From contig NZ_JBFAZX010000001.1 of NCBI RefSeq assembly GCF_040689395.1, positions 186,001 through 250,000 of the forward strand: 64,000 bases of DNA, written 5' to 3'. The DNA comes from Dactylosporangium sp040689395. GTDB taxonomy: Bacteria; Actinomycetota; Actinomycetes; Mycobacteriales; Micromonosporaceae. A model generated the notes under the pieces. It was not told the DNA's origin and made no database searches. It saw only the letters and a program-made list of their open reading frames with translations. Of this stretch, positions 51,516 through 60,186 are shown one piece after another; the stretch's first letter is position 1, and each line of letters opens with the position of its first letter. The translations under genes and the position numbers were made by a program.

Positions 51516-52000
51516 GCCCGGTTCGCGGGCGTCAGCGCGCCGCGCAGCTTCGCCAGGGCGCGCGCGGCATTGCTCTTCACGGTGCCGACCGCGCAGCCGA
51601 GGACGTCGGCGGTCTCGGCCTCCGACATGTCCGCGTAGTAGCGCAGCACGAGCGTGGCGCGCTGCTGGCGGGGCAGCGTCGCGAGCAGCTCCCAGAGCGT
51701 GTCGTGGCGCTCGTCGGCGGCGGGCGCGGGGCGGTCCGGTGGCTCGGATACGAGCCGTTCCCGTTTCCCCCGGCGCAGGCCGTTCAGATGACAGTTGACG
51801 ATGATTCGCCGCACGTAGCCCTCGGGGTCGTCGTGCTTGCGGATGCGCCGCCAGGATGTGCCGGCCCGCACCAGCGCGTCCTGGACCAGATCCTCGGCGG
51901 CGTGACGGTCGCCGCTGAGCACGTGACCGAAGCGCAGCAGGGCGACATGCCGAGCGCGGACGAAGTCCTCGAACTCCAGCGGCGCTTCCCAGCTCGTCAT
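51512..52000 (-). CDS. ECF RNA polymerase sigma factor (SigE-type)
   Basis: The 162-residue factor has region 2 (RHVALLRFGHVLSGDRHAAE then DLVQDALVRAG) and region 4 (LWELLATLPRQQRATLVLRY and MSEAETADVLGCAVGTVKSN). It is the short actinobacterial SigE-family type. The ATG at 52000 is chosen because MTSWEAPLEFEDFVRARH is the usual family start. It is co-transcribed with the membrane protein gene that follows. Confidence 0.9.
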   Translation of the reverse strand: MTSWEAPLEFEDFVRARHVALLRFGHVLSGDRHAAEDLVQDALVRAGTSWRRIRKHDDPEGYVRRIIVNCHLNGLRRGKRERLVSEPPDRPAPAADERHDTLWELLATLPRQQRATLVLRYYADMSEAETADVLGCAVGTVKSNAARALAKLRGALTPANRA

Positions 52001-52300
52001 GCCCCAAGGACACCAGAGCCCCGGCAAAGGTTGCATGCTGCGGCTTTTGGCACCACGAGCCCGGCGAAGGCCGTCAAGCCCCGGGTTCGCCCAGCCTGTC
52101 CGGCCGGCTTCGCGGCGCGACAGGCCGGCGCTGACGCGGCCGGGCTGAGGCCGGCGCGCGCCGCGGTGGCGGTTCGTCGATGCCGATATCTTCCCGTGAC
52201 ATTTGTGGACACCTTCGCTTGTTTACATGCTGATACCGTGTGCCCGGGATCGATCCACATCTCGCCTTTTTCCGCCGACGCAAATGATGAGGGAGGATCA

Positions 52301-52804
52301 GTGCGTCGATTTCTCGTGGCCGCGTTGCTGGCCACGTTCGCATTCATCGTGACCCCGGCCACGACCGCATTCGCGGCGTGCCCCGAGGTAGGCCAGGTTT
52401 CTTATTCGTTCAGCAGCGTCACCACAAGCAAGATTCTGTCGAACCTGCGCAGTGACTACCTGGCAGGTCCCGGCACCATCACGTACACGAAGACCACCAC
52501 AGGTCAGGTCTCGGCGTCGATGACGGCCACGGTCAGCGCCGAGGCTGGCATCGTGTTCGCCAAGGCCAGCGCGTCGATCGGGGTCACCGTGGGGGCGAGC
52601 TGGTCGAAGTCGGACACCTGGTCCTACAGCAAGCCGGTGCCGGCCGGAAAGACCGCCCGCCTGGTGATGTGGCACGAGTCCCGCAAGTTCGTCGTCAAGA
52701 AGACGCAAATCGTTGCACCGTGCAACGTGAAAACCGTTTACACCGAGACCGTGAACGCGCCGCTCACGTCGAACATCAATGTTTGGGACCTGCAGTACCT
52801 GTAA
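52301..52804 (+). CDS. Small secreted protein of unknown function
   Basis: The 167-residue product has a signal peptide (RRFLVAALLATFAFIVTPAT, cleavage near AFA). The mature part has two Cys (ACPEVG, APCNV) likely forming a disulfide, and a Ser/Thr/Ala-rich stretch (SAEAGIVFAKASASIGVTVG). Its sequence SWSKSDTWSYSKPVPAGKTA resembles the alternating strand pattern of some secreted beta-barrel or pore-forming proteins, but I cannot assign a family. GGGAGG lies before the GTG start. The gap 52001-52300 shows no other gene. Confidence 0.7.
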   Translation: MRRFLVAALLATFAFIVTPATTAFAACPEVGQVSYSFSSVTTSKILSNLRSDYLAGPGTITYTKTTTGQVSASMTATVSAEAGIVFAKASASIGVTVGASWSKSDTWSYSKPVPAGKTARLVMWHESRKFVVKKTQIVAPCNVKTVYTETVNAPLTSNINVWDLQYL

Positions 52805-52819
52805 GGTCTGCCGGACGGG

Positions 52820-52847
52820 GACGGCGTCGGTGCGGACCGGCGCCGTC
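52820..52847 (+). terminator. Terminator of the secreted-protein gene
   Basis: GACGGCG / CGCCGTC, 7 bp, with an inner stem and followed by TTTTATT, lies 15 bases after the stop codon. Stem plus T tract is a clear intrinsic terminator. 52848-52979 shows no gene. Confidence 0.8.
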
Positions 52848-52979
52848 TTTTATTGCCGCCGTTTGTTTATTCCGCCACCCGGAAGACCCTACGGGCTATT
52901 CCCGACGTAATTCGGAATGCTGCGTGGTGCTCGGATACTTGCGACCGACCGCGCCGCGGGAACGTGCGGGACCCGTCGG

Positions 52980-54305
52980 TCAGTTCCTTCGCGAGCCGCT
53001 CAGTAGCGGGGCGACGCCGGCATCACTGCCGAAGCGGGTTTCGATGCGCCGGGCGAACGCGGAGCCCCAGCGCTGGAACGGGTCCTCGACAAATCGGTAG
53101 GTCAGTGTGGACAGCGCGAGCAGCAGGGAGATGAGGACAGCGGCCAGGCCCACCTGGGTCAGGATCGGCAGTTTGTCCGGTTCCCCGACGATGGCCAGCA
53201 TGATGAAGATCAAGACCGAGTGGAGCAGGTACACCGAGTAGCTGATCCGGCCGAGCCAGGCCAACCATCCGGGAACGCGGGACGGCCGCCACTTGAGTCC
53301 GATGCTGAAGAGCGCCACGGCGAGCAGGGTCGCGGTCAACCACGACCACCTCGGCTCGTCCCTTGGTACTGCGAACCAGCGGGGCGCCGGCAGTGCCATC
53401 ATGAAGGCCAGCAGCACACCGACGATCGTGGTCACCGCAATCGCGCGCGGCCAGGGCATCTGCCCGCGCTCAGCGCGGTAGAGCACGGTCCCGGTGAACA
53501 TGAGCGCCAGCACGCCGATATTGCGCCAGTCGCCAAGCAAGCCACTGGTCGACAGCAGACCGACACAGAGTGCAACGGCGGCAACGGCGCCGATCGCGAT
53601 GGTCAACCGGCGGCCGATCAGGAAGCCGGCGATGGCGATGGCGAACAGGCCGGCCACTGCGAATGCGGTCTTGTGGTGCGCGGTAGCTGTGCCGGCCGCC
53701 GGTTGCACGACGAACCCTAACAGCGCGGTGGCACCGATGAGGGTGAGCGCCCATAGGCCGCTACGACGGTGCAGGCCGGTCACGAACAGGGCGCTGACGA
53801 GCAGGTAGAAAACCATTTCGAAGGACAACGTCCACAGCAACTGCATGACGGGCTGTTGCTCGATGAGGCTCTGCAGCATCGTGAGGTGTCCGAGGGCGGT
53901 GCGCACCGGATGGTCGGTGTGGTAGGCACCGATGCTGATAAGCCCGGCGGCCGAGAGCAGGCAGATCGCGCCGACAGCGACCGCCCAGATCGGGTACAGC
54001 CGGAAGATCCGGCTCAGCCAGAAACGGCGCAAACTGCCTCGCCGCTCCAGCGACGCCGGGATGATGTAGCCGCTGACGAGGAAGAACAGTGCGACGCCGA
54101 ACCAACCCGGGTAAAAATAGGCAAAAGCTGTTGTCTTCAGCTCGATAAGGGTGAAGTAGGTAAGATGGTCCACCACGACCGCCAGTGCTGCGATGCCACG
54201 CAACGCATCGAGCCAGCCCAGCCGAGACCCGGAATCGCTGTTCCGCGAGCCGGACGGGCCCGACGGAGCGGATAGGTCTGTTACCAGTGCGGGTGTGGTA
54301 GGCAC
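52980..54305 (-). CDS. Acyltransferase-3 family membrane protein
   Basis: The 441-residue protein has about ten membrane helices and family landmarks: LGWLDALRGIAALAVVVDHL with the catalytic-type His, GWFGVALFFLVSGYIIP, and RRFWLSRIFRLYPIW. It is of the OatA/NodX type, moving acyl groups from a cytosolic donor to a sugar across or at the membrane. A divergent surface-glycan/lipid gene set starts 350 bases away, so it may decorate that product. The start is GTG at 54305. Confidence 0.88.
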   Translation of the reverse strand: MPTTPALVTDLSAPSGPSGSRNSDSGSRLGWLDALRGIAALAVVVDHLTYFTLIELKTTAFAYFYPGWFGVALFFLVSGYIIPASLERRGSLRRFWLSRIFRLYPIWAVAVGAICLLSAAGLISIGAYHTDHPVRTALGHLTMLQSLIEQQPVMQLLWTLSFEMVFYLLVSALFVTGLHRRSGLWALTLIGATALLGFVVQPAAGTATAHHKTAFAVAGLFAIAIAGFLIGRRLTIAIGAVAAVALCVGLLSTSGLLGDWRNIGVLALMFTGTVLYRAERGQMPWPRAIAVTTIVGVLLAFMMALPAPRWFAVPRDEPRWSWLTATLLAVALFSIGLKWRPSRVPGWLAWLGRISYSVYLLHSVLIFIMLAIVGEPDKLPILTQVGLAAVLISLLLALSTLTYRFVEDPFQRWGSAFARRIETRFGSDAGVAPLLSGSRRN

Positions 54306-54379
54306 CCGCGGATACTAGCGGCGGACGCCGAATGGTGTGGTATCCGGCTTGGTTTGGTTGACGGCGTGCCTCAGCCCGG

Positions 54380-54577
54380 TTAGTAGGGCAACGGCGTCGT
54401 GGTCGTCTCACCGCGCAGGTGGCGTTCGAGGACCGCGATCTGGTGTCGGAGAGCCGGGATCCCTGCGGCTTTGGTCTGGTCGTTCACGGCCTGGAGCCGT
54501 AGCAGCGCGAGGCGTTGGTCACGCCAAGGTACGCCACGCACCGGGGTACCGGTGCCGGGTACACTGCCGCAGGTCAT
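54380..54577 (-). pseudogene. Fragment of an IS3-type integrase/transposase (putative)
   Basis: Read leftwards, VNDQTKAAGIPALRHQIAVL followed by ERHLRGE resembles the N-terminal helix found before the integrase core in many actinobacterial transposases (ALRHQ-x-VL-x-RQ). It stops after TTTTPLPY. The catalytic core is missing. A small real protein cannot be excluded. The remaining bases to 54610 show no gene. Confidence 0.35.
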
Positions 54578-54657
54578 CCGGCGGCTTGCGAGGGTCGGCC
54601 GGTTGAGTCATGGTCAAGGATGTCCGTGGACCGCCGGAGAGAGGCGAGATCGGCATA

Positions 54658-55356
54658 GTGGTGAACAAAATCCATCCCACTGCTGTGATTGGCGCTGGCG
54701 TACGCCTCGGCGACAACAACGTCATCGGCCCCTACACAGTGATCATAGGTCCGACCAGCATCGGTGACGGTAACCTGATCGGCCCGCACGCAGTGATCGG
54801 CACTCCCGCGGAGTACCGGGGCGGTCCTCACCCGACCGGCTGGGACGGCGAGATCGAGGGCGCCGGCGTCGCTATCGGTAATGGCAACATCATCCGTGAG
54901 TTCGTGTCGATCCACCAGGGCACGCACGAGACGACTACGGTGGGCGACGACTGCTATCTCCTCGCTCGCAGTCACGTTGGTCATGATTGCGTGCTGGACA
55001 ATGCCGTGACGTTGACAGACGCGGTGCAGCTGGGTGGGCATACTCACGTATGGAGCTGGGCGAACATCGGCCTGGGTACCGTCGTGCACCAGCGATCCCA
55101 GATAGGACCAGGCGCGATGGTCGGGATGGGCTCAGCTATTCGCAAGGATGTTCCGCCCTTCACCATCGCCGTTGGCAACCCCGCACGGGTCACCGGCGTC
55201 AACCGGGTCGGCTTGTCCCGGCGTGGTTGCACGGACGAGGTGGTCGATGAGGTCGCCGCGTTCCTGGCGGGTAAGTCGGCGATTCCGGGCGATCTGCCGC
55301 CCGAGCTGGCCGAGCAACTGGCTGCTTGGATCAAAATTCAGACACAGCAAGGCTGA
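54658..55356 (+). CDS. LpxA-like UDP-sugar/acyl-ACP acyltransferase (hexapeptide repeat)
   Basis: The 232-residue left-handed beta-helix protein has LpxA-type features: NKIHPTAVIGAGVRLGDNNV at the start, GNGNIIREFVSIHQGT, the catalytic His in SHVGHDCVLDNAVTL, and IRKDVPPFTIAVGNPARVTG before a C-terminal helical part. LpxA moves a 3-hydroxyacyl group from ACP to a UDP-amino sugar. There is no lipid A in actinobacteria, so another acylated sugar is implied. GTG at 54658 fits the usual family N-terminus; an ATG at 54610 would add 16 unconserved residues. It is followed by an ACP gene 14 bases on. Confidence 0.85.
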   Translation: MVNKIHPTAVIGAGVRLGDNNVIGPYTVIIGPTSIGDGNLIGPHAVIGTPAEYRGGPHPTGWDGEIEGAGVAIGNGNIIREFVSIHQGTHETTTVGDDCYLLARSHVGHDCVLDNAVTLTDAVQLGGHTHVWSWANIGLGTVVHQRSQIGPGAMVGMGSAIRKDVPPFTIAVGNPARVTGVNRVGLSRRGCTDEVVDEVAAFLAGKSAIPGDLPPELAEQLAAWIKIQTQQG

Positions 55357-55370
55357 CGAGGAGTACGAAC

Positions 55371-55616
55371 ATGACCGTGGAGCTCACTGACCAGCTGCGC
55401 AAGGTCTTTGTTGAGGCGCTTGAGCTGCCTGCAGATGTCGATGTCGAGAACCTGAAGTACCGCGACATCGAGCAGTGGGACTCGCTGGGACACATGACGC
55501 TCGTGGGTGCGATCGAGGACGAGTTCGACGTTCAGTTCGACACCGAGCAGGTGATCGACATGAGCAGCTTCAAGGTCGCCCTCGACATGCTGCGGGGAAT
55601 GAGCGTCGGTGGCTGA
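55371..55616 (+). CDS. Acyl carrier protein
   Basis: The 81-residue acidic protein has the phosphopantetheine attachment motif DSLGHM with Ser in the usual middle position, and ACP helices (LTDQLRKVFVEALELPADVD, FDVQFDTEQVIDM). GAGGAG lies upstream of the ATG. It would carry the acyl chain made, activated or reduced by its neighbours, and its end overlaps the start of the FabG-like gene by 8 nt. Confidence 0.92.
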   Translation: MTVELTDQLRKVFVEALELPADVDVENLKYRDIEQWDSLGHMTLVGAIEDEFDVQFDTEQVIDMSSFKVALDMLRGMSVGG

Positions 55617-56361
55617 CGTCACGCCGGGCAACCTGGCGGGACGGGTCGTCGTCGTCACCGGTGGCACGCGCGGCATCGGGCGGGCCACGTCGGATCTCCT
55701 CGCCCAGTCCGGCGCTGTGGTGGTGATCACCGGCCGCGACGAGGTTCGTGTCAAGGCAGTGGCCGAGGAGCTGTCCGAGGCCAACGGTGTGCCGGTGACA
55801 GGGGTCGCCTTCGACGTCGCGGACTTCGACGCGGTTGGTGCCGCGTTCAAGGCGATCGCGGCGCAACACGGGCGGATCGACGGCCTCGTCGCCAATGCGG
55901 GGATACTCGACGAAGCGTTGATCGGCATGATCAGGCCCGGCTCGGTTGAGCGCCTGCTGGCCACCAACGTGGCTGGCACGATCGCCACGGTGCAGGCCGC
56001 CGCCAGGGTCATGATGCGCAAGGGCGCAGGGTCAATCGTCGTCCTCGCGTCGATCGTGGGGGAAAACGGAGCCGTCGGACAGACCGCGTACGCAGCGTCC
56101 AAGGCGGCTGTGGCGACCGTGGCGCGCTCCGCGGCGAAGGAACTGGGGCCGCGCGGCATCAGGGTCAACGCGGTAGCTCCGGGCTTGATCGACACGGAGT
56201 TGATCGCGCACTTGCCCAAGGATGATCGCGTAGCACAGACCCCGTTGCGGCGCCTCGGCGATCCGGTGGACGTGGCGCGAGTGATCCGGTTCCTGATCAG
56301 CGACGAGGCGGCGTTCGTGACGGGTCAGGTCCTGGGCGTCGACGGCGGGCTGGTGCTGTGA
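55609..56361 (+). CDS. FabG-like 3-oxoacyl-ACP reductase (SDR)
   Basis: The 250-residue classical SDR has VVVVTGGTRGIGRA, NAGI, Ser and Tyr-x3-Lys in ASIVGENGAVG and YAASKAA, and the FabG-type ending TGQVLGVDGGLVL. It probably reduces a 3-oxoacyl chain on the adjacent ACP to 3-hydroxyacyl with NADPH. Start GTG at 55609 overlaps the ACP gene. The 3' end overlaps the ligase start (GTGA). Confidence 0.9.
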   Translation: MADVTPGNLAGRVVVVTGGTRGIGRATSDLLAQSGAVVVITGRDEVRVKAVAEELSEANGVPVTGVAFDVADFDAVGAAFKAIAAQHGRIDGLVANAGILDEALIGMIRPGSVERLLATNVAGTIATVQAAARVMMRKGAGSIVVLASIVGENGAVGQTAYAASKAAVATVARSAAKELGPRGIRVNAVAPGLIDTELIAHLPKDDRVAQTPLRRLGDPVDVARVIRFLISDEAAFVTGQVLGVDGGLVL

Positions 56362-57809
56362 ACACGTCGCTGGTCGCCCCGGGAGCACGACTGGTTGACG
56401 CGACGACCGGCGACACGCTCAGCGGGGAATCGCTGGCCGGCGCCATCGGCGCCGTCGCCGGTACGGTCGCCGGTTTTCCTGCCGGGGCGGTCTTCGCACG
56501 CACCGGACTGACCGTTCGTGCCACGCTGTCCTACCTGGGTTGCTGGGAAGCGCACCGACCCGTCGCCCTGCTTGACCCGGCGCTGAATCCTCAGACTCTC
56601 GCCGACATGGTGCGCCGTTTCACACCGGCGGCGATCGTCGGGCTCGACGAGGGTGGCGCCGGCGCCAATCCCGGCGAGCTTCCGCCCGGTTACGAGCGTC
56701 GAGTGTTCGAGTCGATCGGACCTGCCTGGGTTCGACGTAGCGACGCCGCGCCGACGTCGCAGCCGCATCCGGACCTTGGACTCATGCTGGCGACCTCCGG
56801 GTCCACGGGCGACCCGAAGCTCGTCCGGCTGTCACGCGCCGCGATCGTGTCCAACGCCGTGGCCATCGGCCAAGTGCTGCACCTCGACAACAACGAGGTC
56901 GCGCCAACGAGCCTGCCGCTGTTCTACAGCTACGGCATGTCGGTCCTCAATAGCCACCTGGCCGCCGGTGCGACCGTCGTCGTGGTCGACGGTGGCGTCC
57001 TGTCGCGCGACTTCTGGGCAGCCGTCGACCGTTACCAGGCCACCTCACTAGCGGGAGTCCCGTACAACTACGAGATGCTCGCCAAGATCCGGTGGAGCCC
57101 GGCGAAGCACCCGAGCCTGCGCACGCTCACCCAGGCCGGGGGCCGGCTCCGCAACGAGATGATCCTGGCGTACCACGAGAAGATCCAGGCGCTCGGCGGC
57201 CGGTTCTACGTCATGTGGGGCCAGACCGAGGCGGGTCCCCGGATGAGCACATTGCCCGCCGACCGGCTCCCGGAGCACGTGGGCTCTCCGGGGTGCGCGG
57301 TTCCGGGCGGCAGCTTGTCCGTACGCACGGAAGACGGTAGCGAGACCCAGCAGGCCGGCGTCGAGGGCGAGATCATCTATCGCGGTCGCAACGTGATGAT
57401 GGGGTACGCCGACAATGCCGCCGACCTCAGCCGCGGCGACGACCTCGACGGCATCCTGGCCACCGGTGACCTGGGATACCTGGACGAGGAAGGCTTCCTG
57501 TTCCTCACCGGTCGGCTCAAGCGCATCGGCAAGGTCTTCGGCATCCGCGTCAACCTGGATGACATCGAGAAGATGATCAGCCGGAGCGCGGTGGACGGCG
57601 TCGGACCGGTAGCCGCCGTGCCTTCGGGAGACGGCGTCGTCGTCTGGTGCGAAGGCGACCTCGACGCGGCTCGCCGCGCGGAGATCGCGAAACTGCTCGC
57701 CGAACGGATGAAGGTCCACCGCTCCGGATTCGACGTCCGGGCCATCGACGTGCTGCCGCTATTGTCGAATGGCAAGGTTGACTACAAGGCCCTGGAGGCG
57801 AACACATGA
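56358..57809 (+). CDS. AMP-forming acyl ligase (ANL superfamily)
   Basis: The 483-residue enzyme has the ANL P-loop LATSGSTGDPKLVRLSR, aromatic-acid region YVMWGQTEAGPRM, ATGDLGYLDEEGFLFLTGR and hinge Lys in KRIGKVFGIRVNLDDIE, and a C-terminal catalytic Lys region (NGKVDYKAL). It adenylates a carboxylic acid and loads it onto CoA or, given the neighbour, the ACP. It starts with GTG at 56358, coupled to the reductase gene. Confidence 0.9.
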   Translation: MNTSLVAPGARLVDATTGDTLSGESLAGAIGAVAGTVAGFPAGAVFARTGLTVRATLSYLGCWEAHRPVALLDPALNPQTLADMVRRFTPAAIVGLDEGGAGANPGELPPGYERRVFESIGPAWVRRSDAAPTSQPHPDLGLMLATSGSTGDPKLVRLSRAAIVSNAVAIGQVLHLDNNEVAPTSLPLFYSYGMSVLNSHLAAGATVVVVDGGVLSRDFWAAVDRYQATSLAGVPYNYEMLAKIRWSPAKHPSLRTLTQAGGRLRNEMILAYHEKIQALGGRFYVMWGQTEAGPRMSTLPADRLPEHVGSPGCAVPGGSLSVRTEDGSETQQAGVEGEIIYRGRNVMMGYADNAADLSRGDDLDGILATGDLGYLDEEGFLFLTGRLKRIGKVFGIRVNLDDIEKMISRSAVDGVGPVAAVPSGDGVVVWCEGDLDAARRAEIAKLLAERMKVHRSGFDVRAIDVLPLLSNGKVDYKALEANT

Positions 57810-57834
57810 CCGGCAACTCCGAGGCTCTCCAGCG

Positions 57835-58896
57835 ATGACTCTCGCCACAAGCGTTTTCAGCAAGTCCCAGGCACAGCGCGAGGCAAACCTGCTCGACGAG
57901 CTTGTCGCCCTCACTGACCACCACCGGGCCAGAAGCCTCGAATACCGGCGGATCCTCGAGGCCACCGGTCATCCGGCCGGGCGCACGTATGAGCGCGTCG
58001 CCGATTTGCCTTGGCTGCCGGTGCGCCTGTTCAAGACGCATGCCCTGAAGAGCGTGCCAGACGACGAGGTGTTCAAGCTGCTCACCTCCAGCGGCACCAC
58101 GGGTGCCGAGGTGAGTCGCATCTTCCTCGACAAGGAGGCCGCCGCACTTCAGCAGCGCATGCTGTCGGCGGTCCTGCAGCAGGTTGTGGGGCCTCACCGG
58201 CTGCCGATGTTGCTGGTCGACACCAAGGCGTTGCTGAAGAACCGCCGTTCGTTGTCGGCTCGTGGTGCGGGCGTCTTGGGACTGATGAACTTCGGTCGTA
58301 ATCACGTGTTCGTGCTCGACGAGGAGGACCGGCCCGATGTGGAGGCCGTCCGCACGTTCCTCGACAAGCACGGCAACGAGCCCTTCCTGATCTTCGGTTT
58401 CACGTTCATGGCATGGCTCTACCTGTACGAGTTGGCCAGCAAAGAGGGCTTCGATCTGTCCAACGGCATCCTCATCCACAGCGGTGGCTGGAAGAAGCTG
58501 ATCGACCGAGCGGTCGACAACGCTGAGTTCCGCCGCCGGTTCGCCGCTGACACCGGGCTTACCAAGATTTACAACTACTACGGCATGGTCGAACAGATCG
58601 GCACCATTTACCTGGAAGGTCCGTCGGGCGACGGGCTCTACTGCCCGGACTTCGCGGACATCATCATCCGCGATCCGGTCACCTGGGCCGAGGTGCCGGT
58701 CGGCACGCCGGGTGTCGTCGAGGTGGTGAGTACTCTGCCCCGCTCGTACCCGGGACATGTCCTGCTCACCGAGGATCTGGGCGTCATTCACGGGATCGAT
58801 GACGGATCCTGGCCGGGCAAGCGCTTCTCGATCATTGGGCGACTGCCGCGGGCCGAAGCTCGGGGCTGTAGCGACACCTTCGAAGGGGCGTCATGA
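57835..58896 (+). CDS. LuxE/PaaK-family acyl-protein synthetase
   Basis: The 353-residue protein resembles LuxE: LPWLPVRLFKTHALKSVPDD, the AMP-binding segment LLTSSGTTGAEVSRIFLD, FGFTFMAWLYLYELAS, HSGGWKKL and YNYYGMVEQIGTIYLE. LuxE activates a fatty acid with ATP and transfers it, through a Cys, to the LuxC reductase. ATG at 57835 follows GAGG. Its end overlaps the LuxC start by 4 nt, so the two are made together. No luciferase genes are near. Confidence 0.9.
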   Translation: MTLATSVFSKSQAQREANLLDELVALTDHHRARSLEYRRILEATGHPAGRTYERVADLPWLPVRLFKTHALKSVPDDEVFKLLTSSGTTGAEVSRIFLDKEAAALQQRMLSAVLQQVVGPHRLPMLLVDTKALLKNRRSLSARGAGVLGLMNFGRNHVFVLDEEDRPDVEAVRTFLDKHGNEPFLIFGFTFMAWLYLYELASKEGFDLSNGILIHSGGWKKLIDRAVDNAEFRRRFAADTGLTKIYNYYGMVEQIGTIYLEGPSGDGLYCPDFADIIIRDPVTWAEVPVGTPGVVEVVSTLPRSYPGHVLLTEDLGVIHGIDDGSWPGKRFSIIGRLPRAEARGCSDTFEGAS

Positions 58897-60131
58897 CCAA
58901 GCTGGAGCAACGCTTTCCGGTTGGGGCGCCAGTCAGCGTGGACGAGCTCCTGGCTGAGATGGGAGACGAGCCGGTCGGCGGTCGGCTGCGCGTCGGCGAC
59001 CCCCGGGTGCGCGAGTTCCTGGTGGCGCTCGCCCGCCGCCTGCTCGCGCCGGCCACCGCGCGCCGGTTCCCGGAACTGGCCTCACTCGGCTTCTTTCTCC
59101 GGCGTGGCGAAATTGACAAGATTATCGACTCCGTCACGCCGGGCGATGACCAGTTGCGGTTCCCGCGTGGCTTGGTCTTCCACGTGCCACCGGCCAACGT
59201 CGATACCATCTTCGTGTATTCCTGGGCGCTGTCGGCGTTGGCTGGCAACTCGAACGTCGTACGGATATCCCCGCGCTCGGCCGGAGCCGCGACGGCAGTC
59301 CTCGACGCGCTGAACGCAACGCTTGCCGATGCACATCCGGCGATCGCGCAGACGCAGCGGATGGTCACGTTCGGCCACGACGACGCGTCATTCGCGGCTC
59401 TCTCCCTCGGCTGCGATCTGCGGGTGATCTGGGGTGGCGATCAGGCGGTTTCGCAGATCCGGCGCCACCCGCTGCGGCCGTCCGCGCGTGACCTCACGTT
59501 CCCCGACCGCGCGTCGTTCGCGGTCATCTCGGCCGCCGGATGGCTCGCCGCGGACGCGGCGGCGCGGCGAGACGTGGCGACCGGCCTGTACAACGACTCG
59601 TACTGGTTCGACCAGGCCGCGTGTGCTTCGCCGCGCGCCGTCTACTGGGTCGGTGACGCTGAGTCGGTGGGCCGCGCGCAGCGTGAGTTGTTCGCGTTGT
59701 TGGACGACGTGGTCACGGCCAAGGGCACGGAGGTCGGCCCAGCCATGGCGATTGAGAAGCGAGTGTCGACCTACGGCCTGGCGGCCGAGGGCGTGGCCAA
59801 CGAGATCCGGTTCACCGGCAACGCGATCGCCACGCTGGACCTCACCGCACCTGAGTTCGTCCCGCGACGTTGGCTCGGAGTCGGCACGTTCCCACAGGCT
59901 CGGCTGGAATCATTGACCGATCTGGTCGGCATCGTTGAACGGCGAGACCAGACGGTCAGCCATTTCGGTTTCGCCAGGGAAGAGCTGGTGACCTTCGCTG
60001 AGCAACTGGCCGGTCGCGGTGTTGATCGCATGGTGCCCATCGGTGCGGCGTTGACGTTCTCGTCCACCTGGGACGGCTACGACCTTCTGCGTGAGTACAC
60101 CCGACTGACCGTCGTGCAGACGAAGAGCTAA
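58893..60131 (+). CDS. LuxC-type acyl-CoA/acyl-protein reductase
   Basis: The 412-residue protein has LuxC family features: FPRGLVFHVPPANVDTIFVY, SWALSALAGNSNVVRISPRS (nucleotide-binding region), and the nucleophile Cys in WFDQAACASPRAVYWVG. It reduces an acyl thioester to the aldehyde with NADPH. In this setting it would release or transfer an aldehyde, or reduce a short acyl chain, for use in a surface sugar. It is the last gene of a six-gene operon and ends at a strong bidirectional terminator. Confidence 0.9.
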   Translation: MTKLEQRFPVGAPVSVDELLAEMGDEPVGGRLRVGDPRVREFLVALARRLLAPATARRFPELASLGFFLRRGEIDKIIDSVTPGDDQLRFPRGLVFHVPPANVDTIFVYSWALSALAGNSNVVRISPRSAGAATAVLDALNATLADAHPAIAQTQRMVTFGHDDASFAALSLGCDLRVIWGGDQAVSQIRRHPLRPSARDLTFPDRASFAVISAAGWLAADAAARRDVATGLYNDSYWFDQAACASPRAVYWVGDAESVGRAQRELFALLDDVVTAKGTEVGPAMAIEKRVSTYGLAAEGVANEIRFTGNAIATLDLTAPEFVPRRWLGVGTFPQARLESLTDLVGIVERRDQTVSHFGFAREELVTFAEQLAGRGVDRMVPIGAALTFSSTWDGYDLLREYTRLTVVQTKS

Positions 60132-60146
60132 TCGCACGACGCGCGA

Positions 60147-60186
60147 TCGTGATCCTCGCGGGACATGCATCCCGCGAGGATCACGA
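60147..60186. terminator. Bidirectional terminator between convergent genes
   Basis: A perfect 17-bp inverted repeat (arms TCGTGATCCTCGCGGGA and its complement) with a CATGCA loop begins 15 bases after the LuxC stop and overlaps the stop codon of the convergent membrane-protein gene (60181-60183). It is the strongest perfect hairpin in the window. Confidence 0.85.

Noticed and set aside
58893..60131. LuxC/LuxE as evidence for bioluminescence
   Set aside because: No luxA/luxB or flavin reductase of the luciferase system is present; the neighbours are acyl and sugar enzymes.
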